Source of the DNA: an uncultured Oscillospiraceae bacterium
Lineage (GTDB): Bacteria; Bacillota; Clostridia; Oscillospirales; Oscillospiraceae
NCBI GenBank assembly: GCA_944387145.1
Contig: CALXDU010000009.1
Location: 1 to 39,767, forward strand
Direction: 5' to 3'
Length of the DNA stretch: 39,767 bases
The notes under the pieces were generated by a model. The model ran no database searches, was not told where the DNA came from, and saw only the letters and a list, made by a program, of their open reading frames with translations. A program made the position numbers and the translations under genes. The first letter of the stretch is position 1. Each line of letters opens with the position of its first letter. Below, piece by piece: positions 14,500-22,683 of the stretch.

Positions 14500-15330
14500 A
14501 TGAGCAGAGCGGACGAACTTTACAAAAAGACCTGTCTGGACATTCTGGAAAACGGCTTTTCCGATGAGAATTTGGAAGTCCGTCCCCACTGGCCGGACGG
14601 CACCCCGGCCCACACCATCAAAAAATTCGGCGTGGTGAACCGGTACAACCTGGCGGAAGAATTTCCCATTATGACCCTGCGCCGGACTTACTGGAAAAGC
14701 GCCGTGGACGAGCTGCTGTGGATCTGGCAGAAGAAATCCAACCGGATCTGCGACCTGGGCAGCCATGTCTGGGACGAGTGGGCAGGCCCCGACGGTACCA
14801 TCGGCAAGGCTTACGGCTACCAGCTGGGAAAGAAGCACCAGTACAAAGAGGGCATGTTTGACCAAGTGGACCGGGTGCTGTATGACCTGAAGCACAACCC
14901 GGCTTCCCGGCGGATTCTGACCAACATCTATAACTTTGAAGACCTGCACGAGATGAACCTGTACCCCTGCGCCTACTCCATGACCTTCAATGTCACCGGC
15001 GACACCCTGAACGCCATTTTGAACCAGCGCTCTCAGGACATGCTCACCGCCAACAACTGGAACGTGGTGCAGTACGCTGTGCTGACCCACATGATGGCCC
15101 AGGTTTCCGGGCTGAAGGTGGGAGAACTGGTGCATGTGATTGCCGACTGCCATATCTACGACCGGCACATCCCGGCGGTGAAGGCCATGCTGGAAAAGGA
15201 AGGCTACCCGGCTCCGAAATTCTCCATGGATGAAAGCATTACCGATTTCTACGCCTTTACCAAGGACAGTTTCCGGATGGAAAATTACCAGTACCACCCC
15301 TTTGATTTTGAAATTCCCATGGCGATTTGA
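14500..15330 (+). CDS. thyA: Thymidylate synthase
   Basis: 276 residues. It methylates dUMP to dTMP with methylene-tetrahydrofolate. RRTYWKSAVDELLW, the nucleophile in LYPCAYSMTFNVTGD, LNQRSQDMLTANNWNVVQYA and HIYDRHI are all ThyA signatures in order. GGGAGG precedes the ATG at 14500. It is followed after 10 bases by dihydrofolate reductase, which recycles the dihydrofolate that thymidylate synthase makes, so the pair is a functional operon. Classical folate-dependent ThyA is used here; no flavin-dependent ThyX is seen in the window. Confidence 0.97.
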   Translation: MSRADELYKKTCLDILENGFSDENLEVRPHWPDGTPAHTIKKFGVVNRYNLAEEFPIMTLRRTYWKSAVDELLWIWQKKSNRICDLGSHVWDEWAGPDGTIGKAYGYQLGKKHQYKEGMFDQVDRVLYDLKHNPASRRILTNIYNFEDLHEMNLYPCAYSMTFNVTGDTLNAILNQRSQDMLTANNWNVVQYAVLTHMMAQVSGLKVGELVHVIADCHIYDRHIPAVKAMLEKEGYPAPKFSMDESITDFYAFTKDSFRMENYQYHPFDFEIPMAI

Positions 15331-15340
15331 GGAAAAGCGT

Positions 15341-15829
15341 ATGGAACTGATTGTAGCGGTATATGACGATTGGGGCATCGGTCGGGACGGAACCCAGCCC
15401 ATTGCCTTGTCTGCGGACCGAAAATTCTTCCGGGAAACCACCCGGGGAGCCATGGTGATTGTGGGGCGGCGCACCATCCAGGATTTTCCCGGACAGAAGC
15501 CCCTGCCTGGTCGGGTCAATGTGGCCCTGAGCCGCAGCTGCCAGGAAATTCCGGGCTTTACAGTTTGCCAGACCCCGGAGCAGGCACTGGAACTGGCCCG
15601 CAGTGCCGGACGGGCCATGGTTATCGGCGGCGGCAGCGTTTACCGGCAGATGCTGCCTTACTGCGACAGCGCCTATGTGACAAAGGTGCATGTTTGCCCG
15701 CCTTCCGATACCTTTTTCCCCAACCTGGATCAGAACCCTCAGTGGGATCTGCCCCAGACCATCCAATCCGGTGAGGAAAACGGCATTGCCTATGAAATGC
15801 TCCTCTACCGGAGAAAACCCCAAGAATAA
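15341..15829 (+). CDS. folA: Dihydrofolate reductase
   Basis: 162 residues, normal for bacterial enzymes. It reduces dihydrofolate to tetrahydrofolate with NADPH. WGIGRDGTQPIALSADRKFF covers the Met20-loop region and the first substrate helix; MVIVGRRTIQDFP and MVIGGGSVYRQMLP are the NADPH-binding motifs. The usual acidic residue of the active site (typically D/E in the LPxD segment) appears as the D of SADRKFF, shifted in this alignment. GAGGAAAAGCG precedes the ATG at 15341. It sits between thyA and a rhodanese lipoprotein gene that starts 11 bases after its stop, so all three are co-transcribed. Confidence 0.95.
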   Translation: MELIVAVYDDWGIGRDGTQPIALSADRKFFRETTRGAMVIVGRRTIQDFPGQKPLPGRVNVALSRSCQEIPGFTVCQTPEQALELARSAGRAMVIGGGSVYRQMLPYCDSAYVTKVHVCPPSDTFFPNLDQNPQWDLPQTIQSGEENGIAYEMLLYRRKPQE

Positions 15830-15840
15830 GGAGAATTTTT

Positions 15841-16221
15841 ATGAAATATCTCATTTCCCTGCTGCTGACTGCGCTGATGCTTACCGGCTGCGGCGGCAGC
15901 CAAAGCGGCGGCTACCGCCAGATTACCCAGGAAGAAGCGGCGAAGAAGATGGAAAGCGGGGATGATTACATCCTGCTGGATGTGCGCACCACCGAAGAAT
16001 TTGCCCAGGGCCATATCCCTGGCGCCATCTGCATCCCCAACGAAACCATCGGCACTGAGGAAATCCCTCAGCTGCCGGACAAGGACGCCACTATTTTGGT
16101 CTACTGCCGCAGCGGCAACCGCAGCAAGCAGGCGTCCCAGAAGCTGGCAGATCTGGGCTATACCAATGTGCTGGAGTTTGGCGGCATCAACACCTGGACC
16201 GGCCCCACGGAAACGGAATAA
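15841..16221 (+). CDS. Rhodanese-domain lipoprotein
   Basis: 126 residues. The first 17 form a lipoprotein signal with hydrophobic core LISLLLTALM and lipobox LTGC, so the mature protein should be lipid-anchored outside the membrane. A single rhodanese domain follows: DYILLDVRTTEEFAQGHIPG and the active-site loop VYCRSGNRS with its persulfide-forming cysteine, then LGYTNVLEFGGINTW. It likely handles sulfane sulfur at the cell surface; its substrate is unknown. AAGGAG precedes the ATG. Its position third in a folate/thymidylate operon is odd and may be only transcriptional convenience. Confidence 0.93.
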   Translation: MKYLISLLLTALMLTGCGGSQSGGYRQITQEEAAKKMESGDDYILLDVRTTEEFAQGHIPGAICIPNETIGTEEIPQLPDKDATILVYCRSGNRSKQASQKLADLGYTNVLEFGGINTWTGPTETE

Positions 16222-16228
16222 AAAGAAC

Positions 16229-16263
16229 CAGCCCGGAGCGTACACATGGTAAGCTCCGGGCTG
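16229..16263. terminator. Terminator between convergent operons
   Basis: An 11-bp stem (CAGCCCGGAGC/GCTCCGGGCTG) lies eight bases after the rhodanese stop and six bases before the stop of the convergent YgiQ gene, so it can serve both directions. Confidence 0.8.
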
Positions 16264-16268
16264 ACTGT

Positions 16269-18176
16269 TTACTTTCGGGTGCGTTTCGGCTTGGCGGGGA
16301 CAGGCTTTTTCCGGTGAGCGAGGGCAGTTTTTCCGGTAGGACGGCCTTTTGCCGCTTTCGGAGGCGGGGCGGATTTGCCCGCCTTGGGGGGCACTGCCCG
16401 GATCAGACACTTGGGGCCGGAACCGATCAGGTCTTCCCGGTGGGCAGCCAGCAGGGCTTCCCGAACCAGGTAGTAGTTCTTGGGATTGCGGTACTGAATC
16501 AGCGCCCGCTGCATGGCCTTTTCGTGGGGGTCAGTGGGAACGTAGACCTTGTCCATAGTCCGGGGGTCCAGCCCGGTATAGTACATCACCGTGGACAAGG
16601 TGGAGGGGGTGGGGTAGAAGTCCTGGACCTGCTCCGGATTGTAGCCCATGTCCCGGATGTACTCCGCCAGCTGTACCGCCTCTTTCATGGTGGAGCCGGG
16701 ATGGCTGGACATGAGATAGGGCACCAGGTACTGATTCATGCCGTACTGCCGGTTCAGAGCGAAGTATTTGTCCACGAACTGGTTGTACACCGCATTTTTG
16801 GGCTTGCCCATCCGGCTGAGCACCGCATCGGCCACATGCTCGGGGGCCACTTTTAGCTGTCCGGAAATGTGATACTGCACCAGTTCTTTGAAGAAGGTAT
16901 CCTTTTTGTCCGCCAGCAGGTAGTCAAAGCGGATACCGCTGCGGATAAAGACCTTTTTCACTCCGGGAATTTTCCGCAGTTTGCGAAGCAGGGCAATGTA
17001 GTCGCTGTGGTCGGCCTTCATATTTTTGCAGGGGGTGGGGTAGAGGCACTGCCGTCCGCCGCAGGCGCCTTTGGTCAGCTGCTTTTCACAGGCCGGGTGA
17101 CGGAAGTTGGCGGTGGGGCCGCCGACATCGTGGATGTAGCCTTTGAAATCCTTGTCCTTGACCATTTCCTCCGCTTCCGCCAGAATGGACTCGTGGCTTC
17201 TGACCTGAATGATCCGTCCCTGATGGAAGGTCAGGGCGCAGAAGGAGCAGGCGCCGAAACAGCCCCGGTTGCTGACCAGGCTGAACTTCACCTCTTCAAT
17301 GGCAGGTACGCCCCCGGCTTTGGCGTAGCTGGGGTGCCAAGTGCGCATATAGGGCAGGGCATAGACCGCGTCCATTTCCTCCATGGTCAGAGGCTTCTGA
17401 GGCGGATTCTGCACCACGAACTCCTTGCCATAAGGCTCCGCCAGCCGCTTGGCGGTGAAGGGGTCGCAGTTTCCGTACTGAATCCGGAAGGATTCGGCGT
17501 ATTTCCGCTTGTCCGCTTTCAGGGCTTCAAAGGCAGGCAAAACGATGGTAGGCAGGCTGTCATCGAGCTGAGCCGTTTTGAATACCGTGCCGTCAATGTA
17601 GGTAATGTCCTTCACATCCAGACCGGAGTTCAGAGCGTCGGCAATCTCGACGATGCTTTTTTCACCCATGCCGTACATCAGCAGGTCTGCCTGACTGTCC
17701 AGCAAAATGGAGCGCTTCATGCTCTCCGACCAGTAGTCGTAGTGCCCCAGCCGCCGCAGACTGGCCTCGATGCCGCCGATGAGGATGGGAACATCCTTGT
17801 AGCTCTGGCGGATCAGGTTGCAGTAGACGATGGTGGCATAGTCCGGTCGTTTGCCCATGACCCCGCCGGGGGTAAAGGCATCGGTTTTGCGCCGGTGCTT
17901 GGTGACGGAGTAGTGGTTGACCATGGAGTCCATGTTGCCGCCGGTGACCAGAAAGCCCAGCCGGGGACGGCCAAAGACCTGGACGGACTGGGGATTTTTC
18001 CAGTCTGGCTGGGAGATGATGCCAACAGAATAGCCGTGGCTTTCCAGAACCCGGCTGATGATGGCGTGACCAAAGGAGGGGTGGTCAACGTAAGCGTCGC
18101 CGATGACATAGACGAAGTCGCACTGCTGCCAGCCCCGATCCAACATTTCTTGTTTATTTATGGGCAGAAAATCCAT
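16269..18176 (-). CDS. YgiQ-family radical SAM protein
   Basis: 635 residues. It opens with [12 protein letters not shown] and [15 protein letters not shown], characteristic of YgiQ/UPF0313. The radical SAM cluster motif is [10 protein letters not shown], with Cys306, Cys310 and Cys313 as Fe-S ligands. A basic proline/lysine-rich tail of about 45 residues ends the protein. Radical SAM chemistry uses a 4Fe-4S cluster to cleave S-adenosylmethionine; the substrate of this family is unknown. AGGAGG precedes the ATG. It has its own extended -10 promoter and is bounded by terminators, so it is monocistronic. Confidence 0.94.
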   Translation of the reverse strand: MDFLPINKQEMLDRGWQQCDFVYVIGDAYVDHPSFGHAIISRVLESHGYSVGIISQPDWKNPQSVQVFGRPRLGFLVTGGNMDSMVNHYSVTKHRRKTDAFTPGGVMGKRPDYATIVYCNLIRQSYKDVPILIGGIEASLRRLGHYDYWSESMKRSILLDSQADLLMYGMGEKSIVEIADALNSGLDVKDITYIDGTVFKTAQLDDSLPTIVLPAFEALKADKRKYAESFRIQYGNCDPFTAKRLAEPYGKEFVVQNPPQKPLTMEEMDAVYALPYMRTWHPSYAKAGGVPAIEEVKFSLVSNRGCFGACSFCALTFHQGRIIQVRSHESILAEAEEMVKDKDFKGYIHDVGGPTANFRHPACEKQLTKGACGGRQCLYPTPCKNMKADHSDYIALLRKLRKIPGVKKVFIRSGIRFDYLLADKKDTFFKELVQYHISGQLKVAPEHVADAVLSRMGKPKNAVYNQFVDKYFALNRQYGMNQYLVPYLMSSHPGSTMKEAVQLAEYIRDMGYNPEQVQDFYPTPSTLSTVMYYTGLDPRTMDKVYVPTDPHEKAMQRALIQYRNPKNYYLVREALLAAHREDLIGSGPKCLIRAVPPKAGKSAPPPKAAKGRPTGKTALAHRKKPVPAKPKRTRK

Positions 18177-18205
18177 ATTCTACCTCCTGAGAACCATTTT
18201 CTCTC

Positions 18206-18214
18206 ATTATAGCA
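18206..18214 (-). promoter_or_regulatory. Extended -10 promoter of the YgiQ gene
   Basis: Minus-strand TGCTATAAT is an extended -10 element about 30 bp upstream of the ATG at 18176. No good -35 box is present at 17 bp. Confidence 0.55.
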
Positions 18215-18242
18215 GATTTTTTGCCGAAAGGGAAGCAAAAAA

Positions 18243-18266
18243 AGCGTGCGCAGTTTTGCGCACGCT
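18243..18266 (-). terminator. Terminator of the holin-like gene
   Basis: A perfect 10-bp stem (AGCGTGCGCA/TGCGCACGCT) with a 4-base loop, followed on the minus strand by seven T residues. Confidence 0.92.
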
Positions 18267-18280
18267 GGCTGAAAGGACAC

Positions 18281-18685
18281 TTATTGTTTCTGAAGCTGTT
18301 CCAGGGCCTTTCTCACCACCTCCGGCATGGGGACGCCGGCGTGGCCCAGATTTTCCATAATGGACAGCACCTCGTTGCTGCAAAAACCGATGCATACCGC
18401 ATCCCGGACAAAATCGGTACCGCCCAGACGGTCTACCTGAACTGCCACTGCAACGAACAGCAGCATCAGCCCCTTCCGGCACAGACCCTGAAAGCCGTAG
18501 GAAGAATTGTATGCGCCGGTTTCAGACTTGGTGCTGTTATGGAACACCAACGCCACCAGCGAGCCGCTGATATAATCTATGCTGATACACACAATCAGCG
18601 CAGACAGGGCCGCATCCCAGCCGCCGAAGGCCGCACAGACGCTGCTGCCTACGATCCCTGCCAGCGTACAAAGCATTTGTTTCAT
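18281..18685 (-). CDS. Phage holin family protein (holin_4_1-like)
   Basis: 134 residues from the ATG at 18685, chosen for its GGGGGTGA site; an upstream in-frame ATG overlaps a terminator. Hydrophobic segments include TLAGIVGSSVCAAFG, ALIVCISIDYISGSLVAL and GLMLLFVAVAVQV, and the FQGLCRKG segment resembles the toxin-secretion/phage-lysis holin family. The end is a helical VVRKALEQLQKQ tail. Holins form membrane pores. No endolysin, tail or other phage gene is beside it, so it is a stray or domesticated holin. A terminator lies 35 bp before the start codon, leaving little room for its own promoter, so expression may depend on read-through. Confidence 0.82.
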   Translation of the reverse strand: MKQMLCTLAGIVGSSVCAAFGGWDAALSALIVCISIDYISGSLVALVFHNSTKSETGAYNSSYGFQGLCRKGLMLLFVAVAVQVDRLGGTDFVRDAVCIGFCSNEVLSIMENLGHAGVPMPEVVRKALEQLQKQ

Positions 18686-18719
18686 TTCTTCACCCCCTTT
18701 GCCCCCAGGCAAAAGAAGG

Positions 18720-18751
18720 CCCCGGGTTGCCGCTATTCGGGCAACCCGGGG
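18720..18751 (-). terminator. Terminator after the YnzC-like gene
   Basis: A 12-bp stem (CCCCGGGTTGCC and its complement) with an 8-base loop, five bases beyond the stop at 18757; the following minus-strand sequence CTTCTTTT is a weak T-tract. Confidence 0.75.
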
Positions 18752-18756
18752 GGAAA

Positions 18757-18963
18757 TCATTTGTGCTGAACCTTCCGCTTCACGCCGTCGGTGCCGATGA
18801 TGTAGGTGTTTTCCAACTCGCCTACCAGATTGGCTTTGACGGAGTCAATGTAGATTCTTCTGAGATTGTCCCGTTCGGCAAGCTCCTCGGCAGTTAAGCC
18901 TTCTTCGGTTTTTGCTTTTTTTGCCAGGACGTTGATCCGGGCGATGACTTCATCCATTTTCAT
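18757..18963 (-). CDS. DUF896 / YnzC-family protein
   Basis: 68 residues from the ATG at 18963, after GAGGAATTGTAT. The sequence MKMDEVIARINVLAKKAKTE followed by GLTAEELAERDNLRRIYIDS matches the DUF896/YnzC signature (INxLAxKxKxxGLTxEExxEQxxLRxxY), a small helical hairpin protein. In Bacillus the ynzC gene belongs to the SOS regulon; the function is unclear. The gene starts 11 bases after the ylmH stop, so it is in the same transcript. A longer ORF version starting inside ylmH is rejected. Confidence 0.88.
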   Translation of the reverse strand: MKMDEVIARINVLAKKAKTEEGLTAEELAERDNLRRIYIDSVKANLVGELENTYIIGTDGVKRKVQHK

Positions 18964-18973
18964 ATACAATTCC

Positions 18974-19759
18974 TCACACATAGCGGTGGATGACCACCGA
19001 AATTCGATCTTTTTTGGTTTTCCCGCCCACACTGGCAAGCTTCAGTTTTCCAAAGCCCCGGAGGGAGATTTTCTGACCTTCCACAATCAGTTTGTCCGGT
19101 TTTTCACAGGGGAGTCCATCCACGGCAGCTTTCCCCGCCTGAATGTGGGCAGCTGCCAGACTCCGGCCCATCCGAAAACCGGAGGAAATCACACTGTCCA
19201 GCCGCAGCGATGCCAGTGTATCCCGAATCTCCCGGATTTCCGGCTCGGGAATCCGGGCGTTTTCCAGCGCAATCCGGGAAAGATGCAGCTTTACCCGTCC
19301 GGCAGAGGTGAAATTCTGCAAGATATAGGGAGCGATGTCTGCGGTAACGAAAAAATCGCACACACCCTTGCCCACGCAGATGTCGCCCACAGTTTCCCGT
19401 CCGATTCCGGCCCCCATCAGGGCGCCAAGAAAATCCCGGTGGGTGGGGGTGTCTCCCTGGTAAAAGTCAGCGTGCAGGCACACACAGGGGCTGTCCTCGT
19501 CCATCAGGGCGCTGTCGTCCAGATAGTCCGGCAGGTACACCAGCATTTTCCGCTCCGCTTCCGGGTAACCGCCAAAGGAATACAATCCTTCCGCTTCCCC
19601 AAAGAGGTATTTCGCCATTTCCAGCTCCCGGGGAGAGAGAAAACAGGTACTTGCCGGGATGTTTTTCTGCATTCCGGCAGTGATTTTGTCCCACAGCTTG
19701 GCAAGCAGCAGCTTATCTTCGCTGGTATGGGCAATTTTTTCGATATTTTTCCGATCCAT
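18974..19759 (-). CDS. ylmH: S4-domain RNA-binding protein YlmH
   Basis: 261 residues from the ATG at 19759. An upstream in-frame ATG lies within or before the TATAAT box, so it cannot be on the transcript. The N-terminal ~170 residues are the YlmH-specific region (GALMGAGIGRETVGDI is the family hallmark, FFVTADIAPYILQNF follows). The last ~80 residues are an S4 RNA-binding domain (SLRLDSVISSGFRMGRSLAA, GKAAVDGLPCEKPDKLIVEG). YlmH binds ribosomes or RNA and in other Firmicutes lies with division genes; here it is separate. It is followed by the YnzC gene and opposite a FAD-protein operon. Confidence 0.93.
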   Translation of the reverse strand: MDRKNIEKIAHTSEDKLLLAKLWDKITAGMQKNIPASTCFLSPRELEMAKYLFGEAEGLYSFGGYPEAERKMLVYLPDYLDDSALMDEDSPCVCLHADFYQGDTPTHRDFLGALMGAGIGRETVGDICVGKGVCDFFVTADIAPYILQNFTSAGRVKLHLSRIALENARIPEPEIREIRDTLASLRLDSVISSGFRMGRSLAAAHIQAGKAAVDGLPCEKPDKLIVEGQKISLRGFGKLKLASVGGKTKKDRISVVIHRYV

Positions 19760-19774
19760 GGTATCACCGAGGGC

Positions 19775-19803
19775 ATTATACCACATCTTTTTCCCGGTGA
19801 AAA
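19775..19803 (-). promoter_or_regulatory. Promoter of ylmH
   Basis: Minus-strand TTTTCA, a 17-bp spacer and TATAAT, with a TGG extension before the -10. The -10 is only 15 bp upstream of the chosen ATG and decides the start. Confidence 0.7.
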
Positions 19804-19814
19804 GAAGTTTTTCT

Positions 19815-19843
19815 TGTGTGAGGGGGATTTATCGGGTATAATG
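19815..19843 (+). promoter_or_regulatory. Promoter of the FAD-protein operon
   Basis: TTGTGT, a 17-bp spacer and TATAAT, 36 bp before the ATG at 19880. Confidence 0.7.
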
Positions 19844-19879
19844 GGGAAAAATTCACCGGATTCGCGGAAGGAGAGGACT

Positions 19880-21094
19880 ATGACCATCGGAATTATTGGC
19901 GGCGGCGCATCGGGAATGGCGGCGGCTCTGGCTGCGGCGGAAAATCCCCAGGCCCAGGTGATCCTGCTGGAGCGCCAGGCCCGGGTAGGGCGCAAGCTCC
20001 AGGCAACGGGCAACGGCCGCTGCAACTTAAGCAATCTCCACGCCGGGCAAGGAGGCTACCATGGGGAAAACCCCACCTTTGCCCGGTATGCACTGGAAGC
20101 CTTCCCTCCGGAAAAGACTCTGGAATGGTTCCGCCAGCTGGGGCTGTTTACCGTGGCGGAAGATTCCGGCCGGGTGTACCCCTACTCCGACCAGGCCAAC
20201 TCCGTGGTGGATGTGCTGCGGTTTGCTCTGGAAAAGCCGAATATTCAGGTGAAATTGGGCGCTACCGTAGAAAAGGTACGCAAGACCCGGGATGGCTTTC
20301 GTCTGGAATTCGGCGGCGAGACCCTGGAGTGCCGGAAGCTGATTGTCGCCTGCGGCGGCCTGGCAGGGACCAAGCTGGGCGGCACCATGTCCGGCTACCA
20401 GCTGCTGCGCTCCCTGGGCCACCGCTGCACCAAACTGCGGCCCACCCTGGTGCAGCTGAAAACCGGCTGGGGCGGCATCGCCGGACTGAAAGGCGTCCGG
20501 GCAAACTGCCACGCCGCCATTTTCCGGGACGCTCAGCTGTTTCAGGAAAGCAGCGGGGAGTTGCAGTTTACGGACTACGGTCTGTCCGGTCCGGTGATCT
20601 TTGAAATCTCCCGGGATGTGTGCCAGGGTAAAGGAGACTGGCTGTGCCGCCTGGACTTCCTGCCGGAAATTCCGGAAGAAATGCTGAAAGAAGAACTTTT
20701 GAGAAGAAAAACCACCGCTTTGCCAGCATCAGAACTGCTGACAGGGATTCTTCACAACCGGCTGGGCCGGGTTCTGACCCAGGCGGTGGGAATCTCCCCC
20801 AACTGCCCCATTTCTCAGCTGTCAGACTACGAACTGTCCCAGGCCGCCGCTGCAGTGAAGGGATTCGGGGTGGAACTGACGGAGCCTATGGGCATGGACT
20901 GTGCACAGGTTACCGCCGGAGGAATTCTGACCTCAGAATTTGACGAAACCACCATGGAAAGCCTTCTGGTGCCCGGTCTCTACGCCTGCGGCGAGGTGCT
21001 GGACATCGACGGAGACTGCGGCGGATACAATTTGCAATGGGCATGGAGTTCCGGCCGCCTGGCAGGAGCCCATGCCGGAAGGAGCATGCTATGA
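19880..21094 (+). CDS. HI0933/YhiN (BaiN-like) flavoprotein
   Basis: 404 residues. MTIGIIGGGASGMAAALAAA is the FAD-binding GxGxxG fold, followed by the family motif GRKLQATGNGRCNLSN. The C-terminal LYACGEVLDIDGDCGGYNLQ and WAWSSGRLAGAHAG are equally diagnostic of the HI0933-like family. One related enzyme (BaiN) was proposed in bile acid metabolism, but family functions are mostly unknown, so no substrate is assigned. GGAAGGAGAGG precedes the ATG. Its TGA overlaps the start of the next flavoprotein as ATGA, so the two are translationally coupled. Confidence 0.9.
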   Translation: MTIGIIGGGASGMAAALAAAENPQAQVILLERQARVGRKLQATGNGRCNLSNLHAGQGGYHGENPTFARYALEAFPPEKTLEWFRQLGLFTVAEDSGRVYPYSDQANSVVDVLRFALEKPNIQVKLGATVEKVRKTRDGFRLEFGGETLECRKLIVACGGLAGTKLGGTMSGYQLLRSLGHRCTKLRPTLVQLKTGWGGIAGLKGVRANCHAAIFRDAQLFQESSGELQFTDYGLSGPVIFEISRDVCQGKGDWLCRLDFLPEIPEEMLKEELLRRKTTALPASELLTGILHNRLGRVLTQAVGISPNCPISQLSDYELSQAAAAVKGFGVELTEPMGMDCAQVTAGGILTSEFDETTMESLLVPGLYACGEVLDIDGDCGGYNLQWAWSSGRLAGAHAGRSML

Positions 21095-22683
21095 TACGAT
21101 TGCGGGATATTTCCCTGCCCCCGGAGCACAATGCCCACCAGCTCCAGTTTGAAGCAGCCCAGATGCTGCACATTTCCAATTCCAAAATCCGGCAGCTTCG
21201 GATTGTCCGCCGCAGCGTGGACGCCCGGAAAAAGCCGGAGGTAAAAATCATCTATACCATCGACGTGGGGGTGGAGGGAAACGAAAAGAAAATCCTTCGC
21301 CAGTCCGGCTGTAAGCGGGCAAGCCTTGCGCCGGTTTCCTACTATGCACCCCCAAAACCCTCCACCCCGCCGGAAAAGCGGCCGGTGGTCATCGGTTTCG
21401 GCCCGGCGGGTATGTTTGCCGCTTTGATTCTCAGTATGGCAGGGTGGAAGCCCCTGGTGCTGGAACGGGGAGAGGATGCCCTTTCCCGGCATAAGGCGGT
21501 GGAGCATTTCTTTGAAACAGGAGAACTGGACCCCCGGAGCAATGTCCAGTTTGGCGAAGGCGGCGCCGGAACCTTTTCCGACGGGAAGCTGAACACCGGG
21601 GTAAATAATCCCAGAATCGGCTGGATTCTGGAGCAATTTGTAAAAGCCGGCGCCCGGGAAGACATCCTCTATGACGCCAAACCCCATGTGGGTACTGACG
21701 TGCTGCTGACAGTGGTGCAGAATCTGCGGCAGCGGATTGAGCAGCTGGGAGGCGAAGTCCGGTTCCGGACCCAGGTTACCGGGCTGCAGGTGGAAAACAA
21801 TCAGCTCACCGGCGTAGAGCTGGCAGACGGAACGGTGATTCCCTGCCACAGCGCCGTGCTGGCCATCGGCCATAGTGCCCGGGATACCTTCCAGATGCTG
21901 CAGGACAAGGGCGTGCCTATGGAGCCAAAGCCCTTTGCCATGGGTGTTCGGATTGAGCATAAACAGCACAGTATTGACCTTGCCCAGTACGGCCAGGAAA
22001 ATCCTGCCCTGCCCTCGGCGGATTACAAGCTGGCAGAGCACCTGGAAGAAGGCACAGTTTACACCTTCTGCATGTGCCCCGGTGGTTATGTGGTGGCGGC
22101 AGCCAGCGAAGATGGCCGGGTGGTCACCAACGGCATGAGCTATGCCGACCGGGATGGGGAGAACGCCAATGCCGCCCTGCTGGTGACGGTGAATCCTGCC
22201 CAGTTCCCCTACCAAGGCCCCCTGGGAGGCATGCAGTGGCAGCGGGAGATTGAAGAAGCGGCCTATAACCTCACCGGCAGCTACCGGGCACCGGCCCAGA
22301 AGGTGGGGGATTTCCTGGCGGGAGTAGCCAGCACCGGCCCCGGCAGCGTCCATCCTACCTACCGGCCCGGGGTTGCCTGGTGCGACCTGCACCAAGTCCT
22401 GCCCGGTCTGATTGCGGATTCTCTTGCCCAGGCGCTGCCCCGGCTGAATCAGAAGCTTTCCGGGTTTTCCAACCCGGATGCAGTGCTGACTGCGCCGGAA
22501 ACCCGCAGTTCTTCTCCGGTACGGATTGTCCGGGACGAAAGCCGCCAGTCAGCCATCCGGGGCTTGTACCCCACCGGAGAGGGAGCCGGTTACGCCGGAG
22601 GCATCATGTCCGCAGCCATTGACGGTATTGTCACCGCTGAAGCGATTTTAGGAGAAACCTATGGAAGAAAAGAAAATCAATAA
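21091..22683 (+). CDS. FAD-dependent dehydrogenase-like protein (YdgH/COG2509 type)
   Basis: 530 residues from the ATG at 21091, preceded by GGAAGGAG. The first ~100 residues are an N-terminal domain with a ferredoxin-like helix (SNSKIRQLRIVRRSVDARKK). VVIGFGPAGMFAALIL begins the FAD fold, SNVQFGEGGAGTFSDGKLNT is the family hallmark, and PTGEGAGYAGGIMSAAIDG closes it. These are uncharacterised oxidoreductases of COG2509. The gene is coupled on both sides: ATGA with the upstream flavoprotein, and a 23-base overlap with the CPBP protease gene. Confidence 0.9.
   Translation: MIRLRDISLPPEHNAHQLQFEAAQMLHISNSKIRQLRIVRRSVDARKKPEVKIIYTIDVGVEGNEKKILRQSGCKRASLAPVSYYAPPKPSTPPEKRPVVIGFGPAGMFAALILSMAGWKPLVLERGEDALSRHKAVEHFFETGELDPRSNVQFGEGGAGTFSDGKLNTGVNNPRIGWILEQFVKAGAREDILYDAKPHVGTDVLLTVVQNLRQRIEQLGGEVRFRTQVTGLQVENNQLTGVELADGTVIPCHSAVLAIGHSARDTFQMLQDKGVPMEPKPFAMGVRIEHKQHSIDLAQYGQENPALPSADYKLAEHLEEGTVYTFCMCPGGYVVAAASEDGRVVTNGMSYADRDGENANAALLVTVNPAQFPYQGPLGGMQWQREIEEAAYNLTGSYRAPAQKVGDFLAGVASTGPGSVHPTYRPGVAWCDLHQVLPGLIADSLAQALPRLNQKLSGFSNPDAVLTAPETRSSSPVRIVRDESRQSAIRGLYPTGEGAGYAGGIMSAAIDGIVTAEAILGETYGRKENQ

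Noticed and set aside
13297..15618. LacI-type protein with a ~400-residue N-terminal extension
   Set aside because: The extension lies antisense to thyA and folA, has shadow-type composition, and an ideal ribosome-binding site and promoter define the start at 14376.
16869..18212. 447-codon open frame antisense to the YgiQ gene
   Set aside because: No start signals and shadow composition; the radical SAM gene has clear cysteine motifs.
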